From Brevibacillus fortis (lineage in GTDB: Bacteria; Bacillota; Bacilli; Brevibacillales; Brevibacillaceae), in contig NZ_PXZM01000023.1 of assembly GCF_003013395.1 (NCBI RefSeq), positions 62,001-126,000 on the forward strand: a stretch of 64,000 bases of DNA, in the 5' to 3' direction. Shown here in pieces: positions 7,852 to 14,983 of the stretch; positions within the stretch are counted from its first letter, which is position 1; every line of letters starts with the position of its first letter. The position numbers and the translations under genes are program-made. The notes under the pieces are model-generated. The model was not told the origin of the DNA and did not search any database. It was given only the letters and a program-made list of their open reading frames with translations.

Positions 7852-8760
7852 ATGAAAGATCAACCATATGTCAATAAAAGGGGTCAAACCGAACAGGAGT
7901 ACTTGGAGGCTTATGATGTCAGCCAATTCGAGCGGCCGTCTGTGACAGTCGATATGCTGGTATTCACCGTGATGGATGAGCTGGAGGAAAACTACCGCAA
8001 GCTATCACCCAAGTCGTTGAAAATATTGCTCGTGAAGCGTGGTGAGCATCCGTATATCGGCCAATGGGCGTTGCCAGGTGGGTTTGTTACACCTGGGGAG
8101 AGTCTGGAGGAGGCAGCCAGACGTGAGCTGCGTACGGAAACAAACGTAGACGACATTTATTTGGAGCAGCTCTACACCTGGGGCGATGCGGGCAGAGATC
8201 CGCGGACATGGGTCATCAGCACGTCGTACATGGCGTTGGTAGACAGCTCGTCTTTACAGCTGCAAGCAGGGGATGATGCAGAGGAAGCAGAGTGGTACCG
8301 CATCGAGGACAGGTGGCTGAAAGAAACGAAGACGGCGACAAAGGATGGCTCCATTACTGAAAAATGGTTGGAGCTGCGACTTGCGCACGAGAGAGAGGAA
8401 CTGTCTGCCACGATAAAAATCACCAAAACAGTAACGGGCCGTACCGTACGTGAGACCCGCGAAATTGTAGAGACGCACAACATTGCATTTGATCACGCCA
8501 AAATCATTCAATACGCACTGGAGCGATTGCGTAACAAGATTGAATACACCGATATCGCTTTTGCCTTGATGCCAGAGCTGTTCACGCTAAGCGATCTGCA
8601 ACAGGTGTACGAAGTGATTTTGGGACGAGAGCTGTTGGCTGCGGCGTTTCGCAGGAAGGTAGCCGACAAAGTGCTGGAAACGAATCAATATCGAAAGCAT
8701 GCCGGGCACCGACCATCCAAGTACTTCCGCTTTAACCCGGAATGGATGGATCAGACGTAG
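7852..8760 (+). CDS. nrtR: NrtR-like NAD-metabolism regulator (Nudix + winged helix)
   Basis: The 302-residue protein has a Nudix domain (about 30-165) and a C-terminal winged-helix domain (about 225-300, with YRKHAGHRPSKYFRFN at the end), the fusion that defines NrtR repressors. In that family the Nudix part binds ADP-ribose or related NAD breakdown products and releases DNA. The Nudix box at 77-99 keeps G77, E83, R91, E92 and E96, but T95 replaces the first Glu of the EE pair and N98 replaces the final Gly. It is therefore likely a sensor with weak or no hydrolase activity. Two strings of alternating residues at 190-215 lengthen the linker. It heads a tight run with PARG-like, PnuC and NadR genes, which agrees with NAD control. 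Confidence 0.88.
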   Translation: MKDQPYVNKRGQTEQEYLEAYDVSQFERPSVTVDMLVFTVMDELEENYRKLSPKSLKILLVKRGEHPYIGQWALPGGFVTPGESLEEAARRELRTETNVDDIYLEQLYTWGDAGRDPRTWVISTSYMALVDSSSLQLQAGDDAEEAEWYRIEDRWLKETKTATKDGSITEKWLELRLAHEREELSATIKITKTVTGRTVRETREIVETHNIAFDHAKIIQYALERLRNKIEYTDIAFALMPELFTLSDLQQVYEVILGRELLAAAFRRKVADKVLETNQYRKHAGHRPSKYFRFNPEWMDQT

Positions 8761-8784
8761 CCCTTTACCAGGGAGGAAATCACA

Positions 8785-9645
8785 ATGAATCAGGGACACA
8801 ATCGAAGCGGGCGGGTGCGGATCGCGCAAGAGACGCTGCAAATCATAGAGCAGGGCTACTACGTGAACAAAGCGGGAGAAAAAAAGAGCATTACGGAGGA
8901 TCTAGCTGCTGCAATCAGCCAGTCGGTTCTGTATCGTCCAAATGATTTGGCAGCAGACACCGTGCAACTGCCATCGCATCAAACAACTGCTGCACAGCTG
9001 CGTGCCAAGGTCGAGGTTACCACAGAATCAAGCCTGGATGCAGCGAAGCGACTCGTCGTTCACGAGAAAAGAACAGATGCAGTATGCTTGAATTTTGCTT
9101 CCGCCAAAAATCCGGGTGGAGGATTCCTCGGGGGAAGCCAGGCGCAGGAAGAGAGCTTGGCGCGTTCCTCTGGGCTTTATCCTTCTATCGTGCAGATGCA
9201 GGAAATGTACGCTTATCACCGCCAGTTGAAAACCTGCTTTTATTCCGACTACATGATTTACTCGCCTCGGGTTCCTGTCATCCGAGATCAAAGCGATCAG
9301 CTTTTGAATGATCCATACCTCTTGTCTTTTATTACGGCGCCTGCTGTGAATGCTGGGGTTGTTCGTGAGCGAGAGCCAGAAAATATCGCGAAGATTGGTC
9401 CAGTCATGAAGGAGCGCATCCGGAAAATTTTGCGGGCAGCAGCCATTCACAACCACCGGACGATCATTTTGGGAGCGTACGGCTGCGGAGTATTCCGCAA
9501 TAAAGCGGGGGACGTAGCAGATTACTTTGCGACTGTTTTGATCGAGGAACAGTATGCACAGCTTTTTGACCACATCGTTTTTGCCGTCTACGACAATTCT
9601 GCGCGCCAGGAAAACCTGCGAGCGTTCAAGGAGAGATTCGCATGA
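8785..9645 (+). CDS. bacterial PARG-type ADP-ribosyl hydrolase (TIGR02452 / DUF2263 family)
   Basis: This 286-residue protein carries the PARG signature: NPGGGFLGG at 109-117 followed by QAQEE at 119-123, i.e. GGG-x7-QEE, with the two catalytic glutamates. A further conserved glycine stretch, ILGAYGCGVFRN, lies in the C-terminal macrodomain core at about 230. The family removes ADP-ribose from proteins or from poly(ADP-ribose). The gene lies between the ADP-ribose-sensing regulator and the NMN/NR importer PnuC, whose ATG overlaps its stop (ATGA), so translation is probably coupled. Free ADP-ribose made here could be the ligand of the regulator next door (inference). Confidence 0.88.
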   Translation: MNQGHNRSGRVRIAQETLQIIEQGYYVNKAGEKKSITEDLAAAISQSVLYRPNDLAADTVQLPSHQTTAAQLRAKVEVTTESSLDAAKRLVVHEKRTDAVCLNFASAKNPGGGFLGGSQAQEESLARSSGLYPSIVQMQEMYAYHRQLKTCFYSDYMIYSPRVPVIRDQSDQLLNDPYLLSFITAPAVNAGVVREREPENIAKIGPVMKERIRKILRAAAIHNHRTIILGAYGCGVFRNKAGDVADYFATVLIEEQYAQLFDHIVFAVYDNSARQENLRAFKERFA

Positions 9646-10355
9646 ATGCGAAAAGCACCAGCTTTTTAGCAGACTGGAATTGGTTTGAAAAAATTTGGCT
9701 TACCTCATTTACACTCGTTACCCTCTACTTGTATGTCGCACTGGATGATACATGGATTGGCTTGATCACCTCCTTAACAGGAATGCTGAGTGTCGTGCTC
9801 GTCGCCAAAGGGAAGACGTGGAGCTACTACCCGGGTATCATCAACGTTGTTCTGTACGCGTTCGTCGCCTATGGTCAGAAGTACTACGGCGAAGTGATGC
9901 TGAATCTTCTTTATTTTTTGCCGATGCAATTCATTGGACTCTACCTGTGGCGTAAAAACCGTGTGTCCGAAGTCAGACAAAATGACGTCAAGATTACGAT
10001 TTTATCCAACCGAGCACGCATCTGGTGGACCATCTTGAGCATCGTCGCAACGATTGCGTATGGCTTTGTATTGAAGCAAATGGGCGGGGCTTTGCCGTTT
10101 GTCGATTCCTTGACGGCGGTTCTCTCAGTCATCGCGATGCTTTTCATGGTTAAGCGCTTGGTCGAGCAGTGGGTGGTCTGGATCATCATTGATTTGTTCA
10201 CGATTTACATGTGGCTGGTAGCGTTTTTGAAAGACGGCAGTGATATCTCGATGCTGGTCATGTGGTCTGCCTACTTGGTGAATGCCGTCTACGGTCTGAT
10301 GAACTGGATTCGGCAGTATCGCAAGCAAAGGGAGGAGCAGACATGGGGAGCGTAG
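9642..10355 (+). CDS. pnuC: PnuC nicotinamide riboside/mononucleotide transporter
   Basis: The 237-residue membrane protein has about seven hydrophobic helices. The aromatic stretch WVVWIIIDLFTIYMW at about 178-192 is the PnuC signature for pyridine binding. PnuC proteins carry nicotinamide riboside by facilitated diffusion and depend on a cytoplasmic kinase to trap it. That kinase is the second domain of NadR, encoded next with a 13-nt overlap. The start overlaps the previous stop (ATGA). The length and topology fit the family. Confidence 0.9.
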   Translation: MNAKSTSFLADWNWFEKIWLTSFTLVTLYLYVALDDTWIGLITSLTGMLSVVLVAKGKTWSYYPGIINVVLYAFVAYGQKYYGEVMLNLLYFLPMQFIGLYLWRKNRVSEVRQNDVKITILSNRARIWWTILSIVATIAYGFVLKQMGGALPFVDSLTAVLSVIAMLFMVKRLVEQWVVWIIIDLFTIYMWLVAFLKDGSDISMLVMWSAYLVNAVYGLMNWIRQYRKQREEQTWGA

Positions 10356-11401
10356 GCTTCATTGGCGGCAAATTTTTGCCACTGCATCAAGGGCATGTAT
10401 ATGCGATTACACAGGCTGCCTGTCGCTGCGACGAGCTGTACGTCGTTCTCTCGCACAGTCCGACTCGGGACCAAAAACTGTGTGAGGAGGCAGGAATCAA
10501 ACCGATCCCCTATGAAGTGAGGTTGAGATGGCTGTCTACGCTCGCAAAAGACATGGAAAATGTCCGAGTGCTTGCAGTCGAGGATCGTGCGGACAGCGAC
10601 GAGAGCTACGATTGGGAGGCGGGAGCAGCGGACATTAAGCGCAAGATCGGGAAAAAAATTGATCTGGTCTTCAGCTCCGAGTCCGGCTACGACCCTATTT
10701 TTCGCCGCCTGTATCCAGAGGCAGAGCACATCATCCTCGATGAATCGCGTAGCCAAGTGCCGATTTCCGCTACCCAGATCCGAAGTGAAGGGATCTACGC
10801 CCATTGGCAACACATTCCGACTGTTGTTCAGCCCTACTTCGTAAAAAAGGTAGTGGTGGTAGGAACAGAAAGCTGCGGGAAGTCTACCATGACACGCTAT
10901 CTCGCGAAAATGTACAACACGGTGTTTGTCGAGGAGTATGGGCGCACAATCTGCGAAGAGGTTGGGGGCTGCGATACGATTTTGACACCGGAGTATTTTC
11001 CGCATATCGCATATGGCCACAAAATGAAAGAGTACGAAGCGCTCCAGAAAGCCAACAAGCTCTTGTTCATCGATACAGAAGCGATTGTTACCCAGTTTTA
11101 CTCCGAGCTGTACACCGGACAAACTTTCCCTGTTCTCGACCAAATTGCCGAAGTGCAAGCGTATGATCTGTGGCTGTTCATGGAGCCGGATGTCGCGTGG
11201 GTGGATGATGGACTGCGTGTGCACGGTGAAGAGCAAGTACGCTGGAACAATCATGAAAAGCTGCGCCAGATGCTGGATGAGCGGGGAATTACGTACGTGA
11301 CCCTCCGAGGGAATTATGCCGAGAGACTGCAAGGAGCTATGCAGCATGTCGACCAACTGTTGAAGACGACTTCTCAACGAGCTGGAATTGGGCTAGACTA
11401 A
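10343..11401 (+). CDS. nadR: NadR-type NMN adenylyltransferase / ribosylnicotinamide kinase, no HTH domain
   Basis: The 352-residue protein has an N-terminal nucleotidyltransferase (PLHQGH at 13-18, ISATQIR at 141-147) and a C-terminal kinase with the P-loop GTESCGKS at 174-181. Together they convert nicotinamide riboside to NMN and then NAD. I start at the ATG at 10343, which follows GGGAGGAG by 7 nt. An open frame extends upstream to 10262 inside pnuC but has no ribosome site. The N-terminal helix-turn-helix of enterobacterial NadR is absent, and regulation appears to be carried by the separate NrtR-like protein at the head of the operon. Confidence 0.9.
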   Translation: MGSVGFIGGKFLPLHQGHVYAITQAACRCDELYVVLSHSPTRDQKLCEEAGIKPIPYEVRLRWLSTLAKDMENVRVLAVEDRADSDESYDWEAGAADIKRKIGKKIDLVFSSESGYDPIFRRLYPEAEHIILDESRSQVPISATQIRSEGIYAHWQHIPTVVQPYFVKKVVVVGTESCGKSTMTRYLAKMYNTVFVEEYGRTICEEVGGCDTILTPEYFPHIAYGHKMKEYEALQKANKLLFIDTEAIVTQFYSELYTGQTFPVLDQIAEVQAYDLWLFMEPDVAWVDDGLRVHGEEQVRWNNHEKLRQMLDERGITYVTLRGNYAERLQGAMQHVDQLLKTTSQRAGIGLD

Positions 11402-11442
11402 AGTCATCAAACGATTCTGACAGTAGAAGGGAGCCGTGCTGC

Positions 11443-12030
11443 ATGCAGTCGATCGTACAGCCGCTATCCCCCCTTAGCTTGAAGGAATGGGCAGTCGCCG
11501 TCAAAGCACTTGGAGAAGGTGAGCAGATCATCACGATCCGCAAGGGTGGATTATACGAAGAAACACGAGAATTCCGCTTGGAAAACAATCAATTTTATTT
11601 GTATCCGACCTATGAGCACCAGAAGCGCGAGATGGTAAAGGCAGACTACCAACACCTGTTAGATGCGACCCTCGAAGGCTGGACAATGGACAAGAAGACG
11701 GTGACGATCGAGTATTTTGCCGAAGTAACCGACGATGTAGAGCTGATGGACGAAGCCAATCTGCGTGCGCTTTCTCCGTTCCACATCTGGACGGATAATT
11801 TCGCAGATGTGCGTTTGCATTGGAAGAAAAAACAGCCGCTGCACATTTTGTTCGTGCGGATGTATCGATTAGAGAATCCGGTAGAAATCCCGATTGACGC
11901 TGCATATCAAGGCTGCAAATCTTGGCATGATCTATTGGTGGAGATTCCTCAGGCTGCGTTTACGCCTGTGCTTTCCGATGAGGAGTTCGCAGCGAAAAAA
12001 GCTGCGATCATGGCCGTTCTTCAAAACTAA
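11443..12030 (+). CDS. DUF1802 family protein
   Basis: This 195-residue soluble protein matches the DUF1802 pattern: LKEWAVAVKALGEGEQIITIRKGG near the start, REFRLENNQFYLYPTYEHQ at about 42-60, and a C-terminal part with LHILFVRMYRLENP. Function is unknown in the family. It follows nadR by 41 nt and has its own AAGGGAG site, so it may be cotranscribed with the NAD operon, though no functional link is evident. Confidence 0.8.
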   Translation: MQSIVQPLSPLSLKEWAVAVKALGEGEQIITIRKGGLYEETREFRLENNQFYLYPTYEHQKREMVKADYQHLLDATLEGWTMDKKTVTIEYFAEVTDDVELMDEANLRALSPFHIWTDNFADVRLHWKKKQPLHILFVRMYRLENPVEIPIDAAYQGCKSWHDLLVEIPQAAFTPVLSDEEFAAKKAAIMAVLQN

Positions 12031-12064
12031 CATTCCATTCCGCTAATGTCTGGGAGGAGTTCTT

Positions 12065-13048
12065 ATGAAAGCAATCTTGGTAACAGAGTTAGGCGGCCCG
12101 GAAACGATGAAATATGCGGAACTCGAGATGCCGTCCATGTCAGCTACACAGGTCCTGATCCGCGTCGAGATGACCAGTGTCAATTTTGCCGATATCAAAT
12201 CCAGATACGGAAAAAAGGGGGCGGCAAAGCTGCCGTTTATCCCGGGACTGGATGCGACCGGCGTAATCGAACAGGTAGGGGCAGAGGTGCAAAGTCTTAA
12301 GGTGGGCCAACGAGTCATCGCATTTCCTGCCAACGGATCATATGCAGAGTATGTCGTGGCGGATGAGAGCTTGACCTTTGCACTACCAGATCAAATCACA
12401 ACGGAAACAGCAGCAGCTTGCCCAGTCGTGTCATTTACTTCGTATCAGCTCTTGGCGAAGGTTGCCCGCATTGCGAAAGGGGAAACGGTATTGATTCACG
12501 CTGCGGCAGGCGGGATCGGGACGACGGCAATTCAATTAGCCAAGCTGCTCGGAGCAGGACGTGTCATCGGCACAGTTGGTAATGAAGCAAAGGCGGAGCT
12601 TGCCTTGTCAGCCGGTGCCGACCATGTGATTTGCAATGATCGCGAAGACTTTGTGGAAAAGGTGCGTGAGCTGACGGATGGTGCGGGAGCCGATGTCATT
12701 TTGGACTCGATTTCCGGAACGGTGAGCGAGCGTAGTCTCGAGTGCCTCGCTTGGTACGGTCGACTGGTCCATTTCGGCAATGCCAGCGGCGAAATCGGTC
12801 AGATCAAGACGATTGACCTGCACGCAAGCTGCCGCTCTGTATTAGGCTTCAGCTTTGGTACGACACGCAAGCTACGTCCACACTTGTTGCATGACACAGC
12901 CAAGCAAGTCTTAGACTATTTAGCGAATGGCCAGCTCGATATCAAGATCGGTAAGCAGTTTGCATTGGAAGAAGCAGCGAGCGCCCATGCGTGGGTAGAG
13001 AGCAGGGCGAGCACGGGAAAAGTTCTGCTGGATGTGCGTTCGAGGTGA
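12065..13048 (+). CDS. zinc-free quinone oxidoreductase (MDR superfamily)
   Basis: The 327-residue enzyme has the GroES-like N-terminal fold (about 1-130) and an NAD(P)H Rossmann domain with AAAGGIGTTAIQLAK at about 144-158. The cysteine ligands of zinc alcohol dehydrogenases are missing, as in quinone reductases such as Qor and in MDR crotonases. The family uses NADPH to reduce quinones or enones. GGGAGGAG precedes the ATG. It lies 34 nt after the DUF1802 gene on the same strand, so it is probably transcribed with it. The natural substrate is unknown. Confidence 0.85.
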   Translation: MKAILVTELGGPETMKYAELEMPSMSATQVLIRVEMTSVNFADIKSRYGKKGAAKLPFIPGLDATGVIEQVGAEVQSLKVGQRVIAFPANGSYAEYVVADESLTFALPDQITTETAAACPVVSFTSYQLLAKVARIAKGETVLIHAAAGGIGTTAIQLAKLLGAGRVIGTVGNEAKAELALSAGADHVICNDREDFVEKVRELTDGAGADVILDSISGTVSERSLECLAWYGRLVHFGNASGEIGQIKTIDLHASCRSVLGFSFGTTRKLRPHLLHDTAKQVLDYLANGQLDIKIGKQFALEEAASAHAWVESRASTGKVLLDVRSR

Positions 13049-13053
13049 ATGTT

Positions 13054-13222
13054 ATGCAGATGATTTCAACAAGCGAACTGGACAAAAACGTAATCACTGA
13101 ATTTTTCATCAAACACTGGGGAAGCCCGCAATCACCACCAACGATAACCTGCACGCCAAATCAAACCAGAAATCCCACTCATCGCAGACAACGGCATTCC
13201 AATCCGCGATTCTTTTCATAAA
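13054..13222 (+). pseudogene. remnant of a GNAT acetyltransferase
   Basis: An ATG at 13054 opens MQMISTSELDKNVITEFFIKHWGSP, the usual start of a GNAT acetyltransferase group. The middle (acetyl-CoA site) is missing. About 30 codons later, in a different frame, comes IKPEIPLIADNGIPIRDSF, which resembles the end of the same protein family. It therefore seems to be one gene with an internal deletion and frame change. It begins 5 nt after the oxidoreductase stop. Confidence 0.6.
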
Positions 13223-13264
13223 GTGTCTTTTTATAAAGCCCCGCAAAAGCATCAGCTGTCCGAA

Positions 13265-13343
13265 AAGCGCAGGTACATGTTTGGAAGGAGACCGCCCGAA
13301 CGCAGTGAGGAAAAAGGCGACTGGAAAACATGTGCCTGCGCTT
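13265..13343 (+). other. long intergenic stem-loop (element A)
   Basis: AAGCGCAGGTACATGTTT (13265-13282) pairs with AAACATGTGCCTGCGCTT (13326-13343): 18 pairs, one of them U-G. The 43-nt loop contains GAGACCGCCCG and later GGCGACTGG. There is no T tract, so it is not an ordinary terminator. The loop resembles the apical parts of the larger elements at 52060-52263 and 59179-59390. Confidence 0.6.
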
Positions 13344-13407
13344 CCCCCTCGACCACCTTAGTATGAAAACCTCACGGTTTTAAAAACAGTTTCTCCCCAC
13401 ACAATTG

Positions 13408-13436
13408 TTGACTTTCCTAACTGTACGAATTATTAT
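13408..13436 (+). promoter_or_regulatory. promoter of the Rrf2 gene
   Basis: TTGACT (13408-13413), a 17-nt spacer and TATTAT (13431-13436). Confidence 0.65.
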
Positions 13437-13442
13437 TACAGT
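13420..13442. promoter_or_regulatory. candidate Rrf2 operator, copy 1
   Basis: ACTGTA-N11-TACAGT is a perfect dyad covering the -10 region of the Rrf2 promoter. The same layout, ACTGTA-N11-TACAAT, recurs before the next operon at 13931-13953. Confidence 0.6.
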
Positions 13443-13469
13443 ACTCTTCGCAAGGAGGCCGTCTGTGAC

Positions 13470-13907
13470 GTGAATAGTGAATTTACCATTGCTGTTCACA
13501 GCTTGGCTTTGTTGGCTCATATTCCAGAGCATATGGCAAGCAGTGAGCTCATCGCAAAAAATGTATGCACCAATCCTGCTCGCATTCGCAAAATCATGAG
13601 CATCCTGCGCAAAAACGGATTCGTGAAGACAAAAGAGGGAATTGGCGGCGGTTATATACTGGCTTGTGACCCGAATGAGGTCACCTTGGCCGAGATTCAT
13701 CGTTCGATCTCGAATGGTACGCTGAAGCCCCACTGGTGTTCGGGAGATCCGCAAGAAGCTTGTCAGGTTTCTGCGAATATGCACGGAGTCATGGATCAGA
13801 TTTTTACCGAAGCAGAGATGTACTTCACGAAGTATTTGGAACAAATCACGATCCAGACCGTATTAGATAAAGTTCGTCAAGGATGTCAGGAGAGTTCGCA
13901 ACAGTAA
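13470..13907 (+). CDS. Rrf2 family transcriptional regulator
   Basis: The 145-residue protein starts with an Rrf2 winged helix (about 1-75): IAVHSLALLAHIP, then SELIAKNVCTNPARIRKIMSIL and GGGYILA. Cysteines at about 91, 99 (CSGDPQEAC) could serve as a redox switch or cluster ligands. The spacing differs from the three-Cys pattern of IscR and NsrR, so an Fe-S cluster is uncertain. The GTG start follows AAGGAGG by 11 nt. Its promoter and the promoter of the following operon share an operator-like dyad, so it probably represses both. Members of this group often sense thiol or oxidative stress, which would suit the thioredoxin-like gene downstream. Confidence 0.85.
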   Translation: MNSEFTIAVHSLALLAHIPEHMASSELIAKNVCTNPARIRKIMSILRKNGFVKTKEGIGGGYILACDPNEVTLAEIHRSISNGTLKPHWCSGDPQEACQVSANMHGVMDQIFTEAEMYFTKYLEQITIQTVLDKVRQGCQESSQQ

Positions 13908-13930
13908 CCATACAAATTTTTAACATGGAA

Positions 13931-13953
13931 ACTGTAATAATTTCCATTACAAT
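13931..13953. promoter_or_regulatory. candidate Rrf2 operator, copy 2
   Basis: ACTGTA-N11-TACAAT differs in one arm base from the dyad in the Rrf2 promoter and shares an internal AATT at the same offset. It ends 4 nt before the AGGAGG of the next gene. Confidence 0.55.
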
Positions 13954-13969
13954 TAGGAGGTGCACGAGA

Positions 13970-14359
13970 ATGAATCGAGATGAGTTGTTGGAAGTCGGAG
14001 AATGGGTACTGGGCAAAACCAAATTCGGCGAGTTAGTTCAAGGCTTCGTCGAAACAGATGATTCATTGCGAGGTACCGCAAAAGTATATGTGGTTCAATG
14101 CGACAACGAAGAGACGATCGGCAAGCTGGTTGTCATTCCGAGACAGTGGATGGAACGCCTTCCAGTAGGTTCCTTTGATGATGAAGAGCACGTGCATGAT
14201 TTGATCGATCTCGCCCTCGCAACCAAAGATAGAGAGTGGTTTATGGACCTGACTGCCAAGGCGAGCACCATGAAACAGACGTCAGGGAAAGAAGCCCGCA
14301 AAACAAGAAGTTCTTCCATTCGCAATCGTTTGGGAACTTCCGCCATTTGGGAGCAATAA
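13970..14359 (+). CDS. unknown protein with an IDEAL-like C-terminal segment
   Basis: This 129-residue protein has a beta-rich N-terminal part (about 1-65) and then LIDLALATKDREWFMDLTAKA at about 79-99. That helix matches the pattern of the short IDEAL domain seen in several Bacillales proteins that act as protease or protein adaptors. The tail is basic and probably disordered. I start at the ATG at 13970, because AGGAGG lies 8 nt upstream. The frame is open further up but overlaps the Rrf2 gene end. It leads an apparent operon with the thioredoxin-like and MFS genes, under the shared dyad. Function is unknown. Confidence 0.65.
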   Translation: MNRDELLEVGEWVLGKTKFGELVQGFVETDDSLRGTAKVYVVQCDNEETIGKLVVIPRQWMERLPVGSFDDEEHVHDLIDLALATKDREWFMDLTAKASTMKQTSGKEARKTRSSSIRNRLGTSAIWEQ

Positions 14360-14388
14360 TTTTTCACTATATAGGAGGAGTACGGAAT

Positions 14389-14952
14389 ATGTCTAACGTG
14401 AATCAGAACAGTTGGTTTGAAAAAGGAATGAGCTTTGCTGCGTACAAAGAAAGCATGAACGTAAACAAAGAAGAGCTGTCCCGCGTATACGATCAGCTCA
14501 CATTTACTGACGACGATCAGGCGTTCTTTGGTGATCTCTCCCAGCGCAATTGGAAAGGGGTCGTGCTGACCGCAGATTGGTGTGGGGATGCTTCCTTGTG
14601 CGTTCCTGTCATTCAGCGAATGACCGAGGAAAGCAACATCGAATTGCGTTTTCTCATCCGCGACGAAAATCTGGAGTTGATGGATCAATACCTGACCAAT
14701 GGCACAGCACGTGCGATCCCGATCTTTATTTTCCTCGACCAGGATGGCTACGAGGCCAGAGTTTGGGGACCGCGTTCACCAGAAGTACAGGAAATGATTA
14801 CGACTGCCCGTGCAGGATTGCCGGCTGCAGACGCTCCAGATTTTGAGGAAAAGCAAAAGGAGTTGTACCGCAACTTCAAGCAAAAGATATCTACAGACCC
14901 TGCCATTTGGCGCACGGTGATTGAGAGTGTGAAAGCGAAGCTGCAAGGCTAA
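14389..14952 (+). CDS. thioredoxin-fold protein with a wide-spaced cysteine motif
   Basis: The 187-residue protein has a thioredoxin core: the strand VVLTADWCGDASLCVPVI at about 60-77, then RFLIRDENLELMDQYL, and the cis-Pro strand ARAIPIFIFLDQDG at about 107-120. The usual CxxC is replaced by C-x5-C (WCGDASLC). The N-terminal helix MSFAAYKESM is typical of a Bacillales family annotated only as thioredoxin family protein. It starts 30 nt after the IDEAL-like gene, with AGGAGG before the ATG. An oxidoreductase or chaperone role is likely, and its partner is unknown. Confidence 0.8.
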   Translation: MSNVNQNSWFEKGMSFAAYKESMNVNKEELSRVYDQLTFTDDDQAFFGDLSQRNWKGVVLTADWCGDASLCVPVIQRMTEESNIELRFLIRDENLELMDQYLTNGTARAIPIFIFLDQDGYEARVWGPRSPEVQEMITTARAGLPAADAPDFEEKQKELYRNFKQKISTDPAIWRTVIESVKAKLQG

Positions 14953-14983
14953 AGAGAAAAATCTATAGGATAGGACTGGATAA

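Noticed and set aside
10289-11377. A long open frame on the minus strand opposite nadR
   Set aside because: It has no ribosome site, a Cys/His/Arg-rich composition and lies wholly under a well-supported gene. It is the mirror of its codon pattern.
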